Part shown: piece after piece, positions 37,028 to 49,969 of the stretch
Layout of the letters: every line of letters starts with the position of its first letter
Numbering within the stretch: the stretch's first letter is position 1
Assembly: GCA_012976225.1 (NCBI GenBank)
Contig: JAAVVG010000009.1
Span: 310,001 to 374,000, forward strand
Direction of reading: 5' to 3'
Source of the DNA: Golubevia sp. BC0850
Taxonomy: Eukaryota > Basidiomycota > Exobasidiomycetes > Golubeviales > Golubeviaceae
DNA: 64,000 nt
The notes under the pieces: model-generated
Databases searched by the model: none
Told to the model about the DNA's origin: nothing
The model's input: only the letters and a program-made list of their open reading frames with translations
Translations under genes and position numbers: made by a program

Positions 37028-40000
37028 CTACATCCGGGCACCGCAATCTCTCTGCTTTGAAGCTGGGTGCATCTTGGGGGTCCCCGATCCAGCGAGAGAT
37101 TCCTGTCCGAGGAACAAATCGTCCAGAGAATGAGAATGAGTTAGACTGTGGTCTCTCGAATGACCGCTGTGACCACTGTAACTTCCTCCGTCTGCCCATC
37201 CGCTTAAGGAGGAGGCTCCGGTCAGAGACGATCGATCGGATTCAGATCTCATACTTTGGGGTCCCATCTCGACTCCGAAAGAAGAGAAGTTGATCTCCTC
37301 TCTGTCCGTGCCATCTGCACCATAATCTGACCAAGCCTTTTGAGCGTTTCCAGAGAACCGCTGGTCAGATGAAGAGTGGGTGACTGACATCGCCCTTCCA
37401 CCTCCATTCATGTTGCTGTTGTTGTTTCCCCAGTTGGAGGAAAAATCGAAGTTGAGAGGCATATATCGAGGGGATAGAAGTGGGTGACTGTCCAAGGCTT
37501 GGCGAAGTGGAACGAAGGAGGGGAGATCGATGTCGTCGTAGGAAAATTGCTGGACATCTCCAGTGGACAGAGCGTCGATGGAGGTGTCAGGAAGTGAGGC
37601 AGCGTAGGTAGGGTCCAGATCTGCAGTAGGAGGATCAGAAAAGGGAGTCCCCATCCCACCTCCAGGTAGAGGGAAGCCTTGAGCTGACTGTTGACGAGAG
37701 TTGAGTTGCCCATGTTGTGAACCGGAAGGTGGCATTGGAATGGAAACGTCTGCTTCGTCTTCGTCTTCGTCTTCATTCTCGACTTCCCTGTGTCCTTGAG
37801 GCCAAAGAATGTTGAAGGGAGCGACTTGACCAGGCTCGAGAAGATGAGGAACGCTACTGCGACGAAGCGTATCGGTCGACCTGCGTCTTCTGATCCCAAG
37901 TTGATGAGTAGGCGTGAAAAGAGTTTGATTACCCAGAGTGAGAGCAAGATCATCGGCTGCGAAAGCAGAGGACCGATACGCTGACAGCTGGTCGTCTTGA
38001 GAGGACAGAGGCGGGAGTAGTCGACGCGAGGTTCCCGGAGAGGAGGGCTCTTCCTGTCCATACGCAGAACCAAATCGAGAGCGGATCTGATTCTCCTCCG
38101 AACTAGTCTGTGCCTGCGAAGGTCCTGCACCTGGAGTATCAGCATCAGCTGGCTCAATTCCCATTCCCATTCCCATTCCGAGGTCCATCGTCGTGACCAT
38201 GTCTACGTCTAGATCCATCTCTTCAGCCTCACTGTGAATGCTGGCGCTGGATTCAGGGTTTGAGTGCGTGCTCTGACTTCGTACTTGAGCTAGAAGTTGC
38301 TCCGTCATTCCAGTGTTGTTGATTCCTTGGGGTAGATGCATCGATGCCAGGTCGACGAAGTCGGGAAGCTCGTCGGTGACGTGCAGATCCCCAGCGAAAG
38401 GATGGGAGTAAGGATAGCTGGGAGGAAGACCAGCTGGAGGAGTTCCACCACCTAAGCTTCCTGGTCCAGTCGAGCTGTGAGGAACCCACAACCAACTTCC
38501 GCTAGCGGTAGGTGTGGCGTTGGAGGGGTCGAGGAGATTTTCCATGTTCTGTCTGTCTCTAGGAGACTCGTAGGCTTCCATTCTACTCAAAGAAGTAGCC
38601 AGGTTCCAGCTCTGTCCGTGAATGCTGTTTGAGCGTGGCTTGGGAGAGTTTGATCCTACGTTGGAGAAGTCGTTGGACATCGAGAGATAGGAAGATGCTT
38701 GAGGCTGCTGCGATACGAAGTTCCTCTGCATCGGCGGCGGATTGGAGGGCAACTCGGAAGACGACTGAGAGACTGCAGATAGATCCCTCCCTTGAGTATC
38801 CACCTCCATAGAATCCGAGGCTGAGCGCGTTCCCATCACTTGGGCTAGGTCAAGGCCAGTCGAGGTGGCCCACGAAAAGATCGAAGCATCGTCGGCACTC
38901 ATGCTCTGTTGATATCCAGGACGAGTAGGGAATCCGCTGGAGGAGACCTGACCCTGGTGATGACTTGGATACGAAGCGACGGAGCTTGGTCTCGAGGTGG
39001 GTCTAGATTGACTGACAGATCCCGGTTGAAATTGAGACACCCCTTCGAAGTGACTGATCTTGGAATGAGCTCTCTTCGTGCTCTGAGAGCGTCTCAATCC
39101 ACCGGCGGAAGTCTCTCCTCCAGGTCTTGAGGCGACATCAGCCGAGGCAGACTTAGGATGAGAAATCTGCTGAGGCGAGTAGGACTCAAAGGGTTCGAAA
39201 GGAGCGAAGAAACCAGGATTGGGACCTGCGTTCGTACCAGAGCCTGTTCCGCCGAACGAGTGGCCTGGAGCAGAAACCGAAAGATCATCCAAGCTCTGTT
39301 GAGATTGAGAGAGGGCGCATAGACCAGGCGGAAATTTTGGAGAGCCTCCGTGAGGAACAGATCTGGAACCGCTCATGAAGATACCTTGACCAGATCTCAT
39401 CGGCGAGTCGAACGAGAAGGACCTTCCTGTCGATCCGAATTGAGGGAGACCTGCTCCACCGAGTCCAGGGAGTTCGTGCTCGGCGTCACTGGTTTCGCTC
39501 AAGCTGAGATCCCCATATGATTGATTGGCTGGAGGGTGCTTGGGTCTGGAGACGGGAGGTCGCGAAGCGGCGCTGGTGCTGGCGCTGCGATCCTTCTTGT
39601 TCGCTTTCGACTGGCGATTCTTGAGTCCCATCTCGGCATACCTGGCTGGGAAGGCGTTGCGGAAACGATCTCTGATATCCGTAGGACGGCGAAGACCTTC
39701 GAAGACCTCGTCTTGAGCTATCTTCGACCAAGAGGATCCGTGCTGATCGAATCCAATCCTGATGGCTTCGTCTTCAGCAGAGGTGAAAGCTCTCCTCTCT
39801 CTCGCCTTTCCTTTGGCAAAGATGCTCTTTCCTTCCGGGTCATTTCCACGATGCAGCTTGCTCAAGTGGGTCTTTGCATTGGGATACTGAAGGAAGAGGA
39901 AGCGGAAGAGAAGCAGTGGCGTCTCAGATTGATGAATGGCTTCTGACAGTTCTCTGCCCCCTTCGGCGCCTCTCAATCTACGTCAAATGAGAAAAAATAC

Positions 40001-40754
40001 TAACCTGCTCATGGTACGTGTCCGGAAAGTAAGTGCGAAAGCGATCCTTGAGGTCTACCGGAGCACGATTCGAGAACCTGTGGCTCAACTCGGGGTCCAT
40101 CAAGATGACTGACCACTTTCCGATTCCATGCTGGAGATTTAACGTAAGAGCAAAGCAAGTACGTCAGTCCAAGCTGGTCGTGATCCTCAATCTGGTTATC
40201 TTCTCCACTGAGTGGTCATTGCTTCTCCTTCCAGAAGACGGCAAGTCCCTGCTCTCCTCTAATCTTTCTCACTGACTCTAAGCAACTGAACTGAGCTTGC
40301 CTTTGATTCTCACCTTGTTACAACCCTCTACCAAGGCATTCGTCTCCTCCTCCGACCACCTCTTCTGAGCGCTTCTCTTGCGAACTGGAGAACCATCTGG
40401 AGTTGGACGTGGTGCATCCGAATCTGAAGTCACATTTCCGGATGGATTGCCTATGGAAGCAGCCATGGCAGTTGCTTCGTCCTTTGCCTTTGCTACCTTT
40501 GACTTCTTGGAGGTTGAGGAGGCGCGAGAGACTGCTTTTGGCTTAGCAGAGGAAGTAGAGGTAGAGGTGGGTAGAGAGGAAGCAACGGAGGCTGCTTGAT
40601 CCTTTCCGAAAGAAGAAGAAGAAGACAAAATTCTGTAGGTTTGAGCTAGTTTGAAATCTGGAGGTTCGGGCTTGGAAGGAATCTCATCCATCTCATCAGA
40701 AGTTTCTGGATTCGGATTGGAGGTCCTGGAGGTTGATGAATTCATTTGTATCAA
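37028..40754 (-). CDS. double Myb/telobox protein, Tay1/Teb1-like
   Basis: Three exons (40754-40314, 40130-40005, 39886-37028) join in phase to 1141 residues. The first Myb (residues about 130-200) is spread over all three exons: KRWSEEETNALVEGCNK, then HGIGKWSVILMDPELSHRFSNR with the telobox-like APVDLKDRFRTYFPDTY. The second follows at once: RRAFTSAEDEAIRIGFDQHG, SSWSKIAQDEVF and RRPTDIRDRFRNAFPARY. VDLKDRFR and TDIRDRFR match the VDLKDKWRN-type third helix that reads TTAGGG-like DNA. Two tandem Mybs are typical of Tay1 (Yarrowia, Ustilago) and S. pombe Teb1. The remaining 900 residues are Ser/Gln/Gly-rich and probably disordered. The role may be telomere binding, transcription or both. Confidence 0.82.
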
Positions 40755-41429
40755 GACCAGTTGAACCGGCGCTTGTTAGATGGATGCTGATAATTTCAAT
40801 TGAAGAGTCTGAAAGACAGAGAGAGGTAGAATGGGGAGAGAGGGAAGAGATGGATTGAGAATAGAATCAAGTGGGTGGAAGTGCTCCTGGCGAGAGAGGC
40901 AGATTGCCCTCAACACCGTCTCTTGAGTTTCTGCTTGAGTTGAAGCAGAGAATGAATAGGCGATTGAAAGAGTTGCCTTGAGGTTGGAAGATGAAGATGA
41001 AGCTTCGAGAGAAGATGGATAGAAGCAGGGAGAGGAGAGTAAATTAAGTTAAATATGGCTCAAATTTCCGGTACTCGAGCGCAAGTCAGAGCATCCAAAG
41101 CTCGAGGGAAGTAGTGCAAGCTGATCGAGATAGACAAAAAGTAAATGCAAATTGCAAAGGGTGAATAAGAGATGGGAACATGAAGGCGAAAAATAAGAGA
41201 GAAGGGGAAGGTATGATTGGGTTGGATTCAGAAGCAGAACAAGATGGAAAGAGATATTTCTGTATTTGTACAAGAGCTGAAGGGTTGAAATGAGAGCCGA
41301 TGAGGGAGCAGCCGAACGGCAGACGAAGCGTGACGTGAGAGACTTAGAAAAGGAGAAGAAAGGAAGGGAGGGAAATCCGTAGCATTGTCATCTCTCCTCT
41401 TCCAGAATTTATGCTCCTCGAAACCTGGA
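40755..41429 (-). promoter_or_regulatory. upstream region of the double-Myb gene
   Basis: 675 bases between the Myb-gene start and the stop of the Munc13-like gene, both on the minus strand. No other gene or RNA seen. Confidence 0.45.
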
Positions 41430-44400
41430 CTAGCGGTATAATTGCTGCTGCTGTTGCTGTCTCGGTCCACCAAGACTGCCTCTCTGACCTCCTGGAAGAG
41501 GTGGAAGAACATCCCCTCCGGCTCCTCTTGAATTCCGTTGGGAATGAGGATTCGATAGAGCAGCACTTGGACCACCTGGAACAGTTCCAGCACCACGAGC
41601 GCGGGGAGGAGAGGTGGCAGCCATGGCCGCTTGGACTGAGGAGATCGTTGCCATTTGCTGCGTCAAGAACTCGCTCGTTCCAGGTCTGTAGGGAGGCGAT
41701 GCAAACGATCAAAGGAGATCAGCTGAAGACCTCGGTGATTTATCGTACGACTCTCTGTGAGTGGGGCAAAGTCACTCACCTCATTCGAAGCAATCTCATA
41801 AGCAGATCCAAATTGTTAGTATCTTCCACCCCTTTTCTCTTGTCTTCCTTTCTCTTCTTGATGGTTCCCAAACTTCTCTGATTCATCACCGACTTGCTCT
41901 TCTTCGTCGGAGCTCTTCTGAGTTTGGCTTGCATCTCCCCGACGCAAGCCTCCATGAGTCTATCCGTAGGTTCGTCGCACCAAAGAGCGAAGGACAAGAT
42001 CTCTCTGTACTTGGAGCTCTGAAGCTCTTCCAAAGGCACTCCTTCGGCGATTCCAGTCTCTTCGTCTATGGCAGCGAAGTAATTCCTCAAGAAGGTGAGC
42101 CACTTGAAGACGATATCGACTTCCTTGCCTGCCAGCTGGGGTAAGTCAGATGGCTGATCAGAGAGCGGTGGTAGCAGAATGCCATCTACAGTGTTCAGGA
42201 CTTCCTTCCAGACCTTTGTTAGGACCAGCTGAGATTCGTTCTCCGAAAGAGAAGATTTGAGAGTTCCGAGACATTCATCCAGATAGTCGAAGAGAGGGGC
42301 GATGGCGGCTTCGATCTCTTGATCCGAGAGTTGCTGAGGTCTGTTAGCCTTTCTGGCAGCTTGAATCTCTGCTTCCACAGGTGGGATGACACTGGCGTTT
42401 GCATTCGTGCTCGCAAGAGCCGAAGCGTAGAGAGCTTTGACTCCTCCAGTCACGTTTCCAAAAGCCTTGTCCAGATTCAGTCCGCTTGTCTTGACCAGTG
42501 ATTTCAAAATCGATCGTGAAAGGCATTGACGAATGAAGATTGACATCTGTAGGCATGGCGGGAGATCAAGGTATGTAAAAGCGTCAGTGAATGCACGACA
42601 AGAACGAGATCGAAGTCCAACTCCAGCGCTCGTTAAAGCGCTCATCCTACTTAATCTGTCACTCACCTTGTCGACGATAATCCTGACCATATCACTCTCC
42701 GCTCGCTTCAGAGATCTGAAAGCTCTACCGAAGTAGAAGAGAATGTCATCCTTCTCTCCTTCCATACTGACTCTGAGTAGCAATCTTCCCTGGGTATCCA
42801 GATCCAGCCAGAGCTCGTGAGCTAGAAAGTCGCCGAAGTATTTAGGATCCAATCTGAGATAAGCTCTCCCACAAAGATTGTGATCTCCGACTAGCTTCCT
42901 GTCCCAGACAGTAGCAGCCAACCAGGTAGATTGTTCCACTGGAATGTCGAAGACTTCGTCCCATCGAGGGTCTGGAGTCTCATAGATAGTCCTCGTCTTT
43001 GCGATCTTGGCTCCCCTCTCATCCGATAGCGTCACGAAAGAGTCGATTCTGGCAGTTCCAGAGCTGTCCTTGACCGGCTGGAGGTTCTCTCCCAAGACCA
43101 CCTTGACTGTAAAGATGTAACGATCTCGAGACCTCTTGTCTGGAACGACGGGCGCTTGCTCTTTGATGATCCTCGCCTGTTCGTCAGCATCGATCTTGAT
43201 GTAGATCTTGTCCAGCAGTCTCCTGGCGGCTTCGATGTTGTTCAGCTTGACGCAGGAGGCAGGCTGGAAGTGGAAGGGTTCGACTCGCTTCTCACCTTGA
43301 AGAGTCTGCTTCGCTTTGACCATCCAAGCTGATTGCTTCATGTTCTGATCTTGACCTTCGGCAGTTCTAGGGAACATCTCCTCCATGAAGAGCTCCTCCA
43401 CTCTGGCACAGTACTGCTCTATCGATCGGCTGATAGTCTTGGCTAGACTCGTCAAGAACCTGGCATTTCGGTAGGCGTCCGGCCACTTGAGAGAGAGGAT
43501 GAAGTCGACTGGCTGTTGTAGGGCTCCGAAAAGATCGTCAATGCTGCTAGAGTGATCAGCGCCATCGGCGTCGATTGGTTCGAAGGAATCCGAAGAGAGA
43601 GCATTCTCGACCCACTGAGTCGTCTTGAGTTCGGTGTTGGAGAGCCAATGTCTGATGTGAGGTTCGAACCAATCAGAGATTGAGAAGCTCAAACCCGAGA
43701 CTGAATCGGGACAGAAGGCTTTGTGCATCTCCAGCAGAGAACCAACTCTCTTGTACAGAGCGAAGATGTCCTCAAAGGCGAGAGGATCCTTCTCTCGGGT
43801 AGCATGATCCACGATTTGAGATTTCATAGATTCTAGATCGTCGAGATAGAGAGGGACTTGCTTCTCCAGAACCAGAGAGACTGGGTCTATGGTTCCCAGC
43901 AGAGGCTCTTGATACCTTCGATCCAGCCTTTGAGCTCCTTTCTCCAACCATTCGATCAAGGCCACCAGAGGCACTACCTCGTTTGGAATCGCTTGAGAGA
44001 AGAGATCGGTGGTCTTGGCGGTGTATTCGTGAATTGCGGTGATTCGAATCGAGTCTTTCAGCTCTTCTACGTGCTTGTCCAGCTCGACGATCCTTCCTCC
44101 TAGTAGCCTGTCTTCTCGGACCAGCGAGGACGAGTGAAGCTCGTCTACCATGTCCACGTAAGGCATGACCTCTTCTGCGTCCACGTTCTGAATGTCCTGG
44201 AAAGCATCGTAGATCATTCGAAGGAAGGAATCGAAGAGAAGCGTGTAGGTGAAAACAAGATCTTGACGCTGAGAGGAGAGGAGAAGACAGAAAGAAGAAC
44301 AAGTTCGGTTAGGCAAAGTTCGAATTGCGCTTGACAGAGGCGGGATCGGTTTACTCACATCTCGAGTCATCCAGCTTTCTACTTCCCCAGCTTGAATCGA

Positions 44401-46269
44401 CGCCTGAGTTTTGCTGAGAGCCTCTACCACGCAGTCTAAAGGGACCTCACCTCTCTCGTACTTCCCTCGAATCGTCTCGAGGTTAGCCACATTCCTGAAG
44501 TTGAGGTTCAATCTCCACTTTGTTGCGCATTCGTTGAGTAGATCGAGATGAGGTTTCGAGAGAATCGAAAGGCTGACTTCTTCGTCTTCTGGTTGAGATT
44601 TGATGGCTTCCAGATCAGCGTCCAAGCAGAGAGCCAGCGCTCTCTTGTAGTAACCTTTGGGCGAAGGCGGGATGTAGGTGAAGGAATCGAAAGCATCGTC
44701 CAGAGCCTCTTGCTCGAGAGCACTAGACAGCGCCTCCTCATCTGAGAGAGCCCCATTGTTGTCTTTAGCTAATGAGTCTTGAGGCGGAGAGTTCTGAGAG
44801 GTGGAGCTATCTCTTCGAGATCCTGTTGCGTCTGCTCCAGTACCGGCGAAGCTCGTGCTCTTGAGTAGAGAAGGATTCACTTGACACATCTTCATCATTG
44901 TTGAAGAGAGCTCCTGAAGTTCTGCTGCTCTCCAGCTCTGGTAGGCTTCGGGGTTGGAGAAGTCTTCTTTCCGACCAGGCCAAGAGGCTTGCAGGTTAAT
45001 GTTCTTGACGCAGTGCTTCAGGTCGGCTAGAGCAGCCTGTTGGTACAGCAGGTCGGTGAGGGGAAAAGGGTCAATACGAGTCCAGAAGAGAGCGTTCTGC
45101 TCGTTTGATTTGGTCTTTGGCCTTCCTCCCTCTTCCCAGATCGTTCTCTCGGCTTTCGCTCCCCTCCTATCCCAATCCAATTGAATACTCACTGCTTCCG
45201 TACAGCTTGCTTTCAAGAATTCTACGTCCTTCTTCAACTGCCCTATCTCCACGTTGAAGAGCTTCCCAAGGGTCTTGATCAAAGGATGGTCTAGAGGATC
45301 TCCCAAGCTTCCATATCCCTCATTCCCATTCTGATCATTGACAGCAGTGCTACCGGAAGCAGTACTGACTCTTCTCTCATCTGGATTGGCCAAAGTAGCA
45401 GTAGATGCATTGGTAGAAGTAGAGGGCGGAGAGGTGGTGTTGTTGCTGCTACCTGAAGTTGTCTGGCTATCCGATAATGAGATCGGTTTCGGAGTCAACT
45501 TGGAACTATAACTCTCCAATCGTTCAGTCAGCTCCCTTGGGACTCCATGCATCGTCTTGAGAGTTTCCTTGAGGATCTTGATGAATTGACCAACTTGAAG
45601 GTTCAGCTCCTCCTTCCATTCCTCTCCGGTGTTTCCTGGTCTCTTCTTCAAAGCAGCTTGAGCTGTAGTAACGAAGATCAGGATCAACTCCTCCACCTTT
45701 CTATTCTCCTTCATCTGCTTTTGAAAAGCAGGTGCTGAATAGGTTCCGTAGAAGACTCCTAAGGTGGATCGAAGGGATTGATCGTTGAAATTGGGATCTC
45801 TTCCCATTGCAATGGAAGACAACCTTTCTCCTAGCTTCTTGACCAGCTTCTCTGGAAACCTTACTGATTTAGAAGAAGAAGATAGAGATACCATATCAGC
45901 TAAACCTGATAAAGACATCCAGTCTGATCTGGAGGAAGAGGTGGTCGCATCGGAGGTCTTGCGACTGGGAGCAGCTGGAGTTGAGGAAGAGGAGGCGGGA
46001 TTGGAAGCTGCAGCTGATGGCTCTGGTTTGGGTTGAGAGATGAAAGATAGGAGAGCTGTCTGAAGCAGAAACTGTAAAAGATGACGGAAGATGAGAGGAA
46101 TTAGAAGGATTCATGATGATCTCGTACTCCTATCATCCTCCTCCTTCTCTGACCTCTCTCGTCTCTCCGATTTTCCTTCTGGCAAACTCACCACATAGAC
46201 ATCCCCATCTGTTACAGTATCTTTGCTACTTATTCTGCTTGTAGTCGATCTAGCAGATCTTGTAGTCAT
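41430..46269 (-). CDS. Munc13-like C2/MUN protein, Ync13 type
   Basis: Five exons (46269-46192, 46071-44359, 44268-42667, 42546-41780, 41685-41430) join in phase to 1471 residues. The short first exon ends GDVYV and joins FLLQTALLSFI, restoring the family's N-terminal helix. The MUN/MHD (DUF810) region covers most of the protein. A C2 domain lies at about residues 1030-1170 (YIFTVKVVLGENLQPV ... DPRWDEVFDI), followed by the MHD2-like FYFGRAFRSLKRAESDM. The tail is Gly/Pro-rich with six Gln. S. pombe Ync13 links exocytosis and endocytosis during septum assembly. The 120- and 90-base internal introns are in frame, so their removal rests on splice signals and on interrupted domain sequence. A further in-frame intron near 45100-45192 is possible (donor GCAGTGAGT). 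Confidence 0.87.
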
Positions 46270-47475
46270 AGTGGAGCAGAGCCTTCTAGGTTCTTATCTT
46301 AGCTTCTCCTCTGCTCTCCTCCTTCTTGAATCGTTCAGGGTTAGCGCTTGTCGACGTAGTGACTCTTGGTACTAGATTGTTGGTGCTGAAGATGAAGATG
46401 ACCAGAACAAATGAGACTAGAAAGCGATGTTGTCGTGGAGAGAAAGAGGATGTGACAATTGTCTGAAGAGAGGGTGTAGTTGTACTGTATTACGCAGCGC
46501 ATGACACTACCCCCTTCCCAAAGAACTCTTTCTTTCTCCCAAGTCTTCAGAGAAAATGCTGAATTCCAAGACAAGATATCCAGGGAAGATGTTTTGCTGG
46601 AAGACGAGTCCCAAGCTCGCCGCGAACCTCTGGGAGGTTGGAGACTTGGAGGCTTGAAGCTCAAAACTTTTCGACGTTCGTTGAGAAACGGCAGAGCGAG
46701 AGATCAACCACCTCTACATATTTCTGATAAGTCTCGAAACGTCAATCCTTTCTGAAAAGGGGAAGCGAGAAAAGAAGCTGTGGCAACATGGAACTTCCTC
46801 GCTTTTCTCTCCACAGAGCTGACAAGGTTGGGAACGGTTCAGGTGGAAGTAGTGATGATTTTCCTTCATCTTTGATTCAAAAGACCTGAATTGGACACGA
46901 GTTGATGACCAAAGATTAGCGATGAGAAGAGGAGATCTGTCGCCTCTACAATGCGTCCTCTTTGAGGCTCTTCGTCGCGATGTACCATTCTTCCTTCCCA
47001 AATCCCAATCTACCTAATCTACTTCATGTTGAGTCACTTGTCAAATCTTCGTAGATTTGAGACTGCTTGACTCAGACACGTCACGTCCGAGAATCTTCGC
47101 GGTAAAAGCTCGGTCTCACCATGCCCAGCCCCTTGTTTTCTCTCCGAAGCTCTTCCACTCTTCTGGCTCCAAAGCCCAAGAGCTTCTTTCCCAATCGCCA
47201 ATCTTTACGTGCATTCAGAGAGGTTGTCTTTTCAGAGTACAATCTTGCACGGGGTGGCTCCGTAGAAGCGTAGAAACAGACTATCCGCAAAAGTGATCGA
47301 GATCTTCCCCCGCACTTCTTTCAGGGACTTCCCCTTCGATCAAGCTACATCTCACTCGCAACTGCTTCACCAATCAAAAGGTTATCCATTTCAAACCAGA
47401 CTTCCAGAGAAGGGCAAGGTATAAAACGCTCCTTCCCTTTTCTCTTCTCACCCTCCTCCCTCCAAACGTCACATC
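46270..47475. promoter_or_regulatory. divergent 1.2 kb promoter region
   Basis: Lies between the Munc13-like gene and the peroxygenase gene. A classical TATAAAA sits at 47420-47426, 50 bases before the peroxygenase ATG. The rest holds no gene. The length suits a regulated secreted-enzyme promoter. Confidence 0.6.
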
Positions 47476-49499
47476 ATGAAGTTCGCTGCCCCTTTCGCTC
47501 TTCTTTTGACTCTCACCTCAAGTGTCATTGCTTTCCCAGCAATCCGACCAGATCAGCTCAACATTCGCGACCCTGTTGCCTTCCAAAAGCTTGTCAGAGA
47601 AGCTGTCTCACTCGCATCCGTCGCTCGCAAGGATTCTGAAGAGCCTACTGAACCCGCTCTCACTCCAGATCCAAACGACAAAGAGCATGAGTTTCAGCCT
47701 CCAGGAAAAGGAGACCAAAGAGGCCCTTGTCCGTAAGTCCCTTTGATAGAGGTTGGTCAAGAGACAAAAGTCGGATTTTTTTGCCACCGACCTGTAGGAG
47801 CTCACTTCTGTTTTTTTCTCTTGTTTTTTTTTTCTCTCCAGGGGAATGAATACGCTTGCAAATCATAATTGTGAGTGTTTCCGCTCCCTTGGAGATGATT
47901 TAGAGGCAGTTTGAGTGCTTACCAGTCCCTCCCCTCTCTTTTCCGAATACAGACATCCCAAGGAACGGTATCGCTACTATGAAGCAGCTCGTTCAAGGTC
48001 AGAAGGAGCTCTACAATGTCGGAGAGCCATTGGGAGCCTTCTTGGCTTTGGTAGCAGTGGCTCTTGATGGAGACTTGATCTCAACAAAGGTAAGCCTCAC
48101 GTCGGTCGCCACCAACTTCTCGAGCCACCCTGTCTCATCACTGTCTCCTTGACTTCCAAAAGGTCTCAATCGGTACCAAAGATTCTAGAACTCTTCCTTT
48201 GGGAGCTCTACAAGGATTGATCAGTGACGAGCCAGGAATCGCAGGTGAGTAAGCTCGACTCTTGTTCTAGCCTTCTGTTCTTTGTTAGCAGTCGACGCTT
48301 GTTCTAAGCTTCTCCCCGTTTCGTGCAGGACACGATCACTTTGAAGGAGATGCCAGTTTGACTCGTGCCGATTACTATCTCAACAACGGTGGTGAGTCTT
48401 CCTTCCTTTCTCTTTCATGCAGCCGAACTAGCCGGCCATCTGACGCATACTCTCTTCCACCTTCAGATGACTTCACGATGCAGCCAGAACTCTACGCAGA
48501 AATGAAGTCTTTTGCCGCTAAATACGGAAATGGACGTTACGACTTCAATGTTATGTCAGCCTTCCGTCAACATCGTTACAACGTCTCTCGTGCCACCAAC
48601 GACAAGTTTTTCTGGGCTCCACAGTCAATCTTAGAGTATGGAGCCGCTTCTTTCACCTACGCTTCTTTCTGTAACGCCACTGAAGATGCCACTTGCAGCA
48701 GCGCCGGAGAATCTAGTGTTGCATCCTTCTACGGCGCTGAGGTAGACGAATCTGCCCCTTCTGGATACAAGTATGTTCCAGAGAGGATTCCACCCAACTG
48801 GTATAGAAGAGCAACCCCATACGACTTGGGTTCCATCGGACCTCAGATGATTGGTGAGTGAAAAGATGAGATCGACGAGAACATGGTATCGTTGACGGTC
48901 CTAACCAAACTCCCTTCCCTTTCCTTTCCTCCTCTTTTCAACTTTGATGCTAGGTATGGCTCTGGATAGGCCTGTTGCGTGAGTAAGAGACGAGATCGGT
49001 GAGGACGGGAAAGGCGACGAATTGGTGGACAAGGGCTTGGTGACGATCCTGACCGAACTTTCCCCCTATCTTTCCTTCCTTTCTCGTAGCTACGGCTTCA
49101 ATGCTGGAAATTCAAGTGTCTTCGTCGAGCTCGACAACCCTTTCAAGGCAATCAAACTACCTTCTAGCGGAGAGGACGTAGGCATTTTAATGTGCCAGCT
49201 CCTTAATGCAGGTCTTTCACTGTTCCCTCAGATGCTAGGTACTGTTCCCAACTTCCTCAGAGATCGCTTGGAATTCGTGAGTACAAATGAGGCTTGCATT
49301 CTTGACAGATGTCGACTGATTGGTGTCTCTTCTTACAATTGCCCGTCTCGATCAGATCTTGGGAGCCGTCAACCCAGTCTTCAAAGATTCTTTCAACTGT
49401 GGAGAATCTTACGGTGGTGCTCAACCAAAGAACATGACTTTGGTTGACGAGGGAAAGAAGGTGATGCACGACCTTCTGGGTCTTCTTCACCTCGACTAA
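47476..49499 (+). CDS. secreted heme-thiolate peroxygenase (chloroperoxidase/UPO family)
   Basis: Begins with a signal peptide (MKFAAPFALLLTLTSSVIA). The heme-ligand motif PCPGMNTLANHNYIPRNG is assembled over two introns (P|CP... at 47732 and N|Y at about 47872), with the proximal Cys in PCP. Distal residues follow in HFEGDASLTRADYY: the EGD-S-xx-R pattern of unspecific peroxygenases rather than the EHD of Caldariomyces chloroperoxidase. Further on come FFWAPQSILEYGAASF and several NxS/T sites. The reading continues through short exons to KKVMHDLLGLLHLD at 49499. A propeptide-like acidic segment (about residues 50-85) lies between signal and PCP. The enzyme should use H2O2 to oxygenate small organic substrates outside the cell; the substrate is not predictable. 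Confidence 0.92.
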
Positions 49500-49969
49500 G
49501 GGAAAACAAGAGAAAGTACTCTTTTTGATTCCTTTCCTGTTCCTTGCTCAACGTAATCTTCTCTCGCCCACTTTACGGCAGAAGTCTTCTTTTCTCGATA
49601 CCCTTCGTTTCTTTAACCGGCAACCTTTCGATACCAACCTATACATCATCAAATTTCGCTTTCACCTCTACCTGTCCCGTTGTTCCAAAAGTTACCTTAC
49701 TTTCTTTCAATTCATGCCGGTGTCTTTATGGCTTGAGCTCTGAGAGGCGAAAAGACCGGTGAGCGCGTGAGCTGAGCGAGAGAACAGGCAAGATGTAACG
49801 TAGAGCATCAGAACTTGGACAAAGGATGAGACTGCACATCAAACCTCAGTTTGAAACCAAATCTTGGTTTTCTAGATCTGTAAATCTACTCTGTTAAATT
49901 TGCTTCATGAGCCAGGAACCGAATGGATGTTTGATAGCAGTCGGCTGCACAGATTACGATTTAATTTCC
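49500..49969. other. convergent 3' region
   Basis: 470 bases between the peroxygenase stop and the LRR-gene stop. Short open frames only; nothing else seen. Confidence 0.6.
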
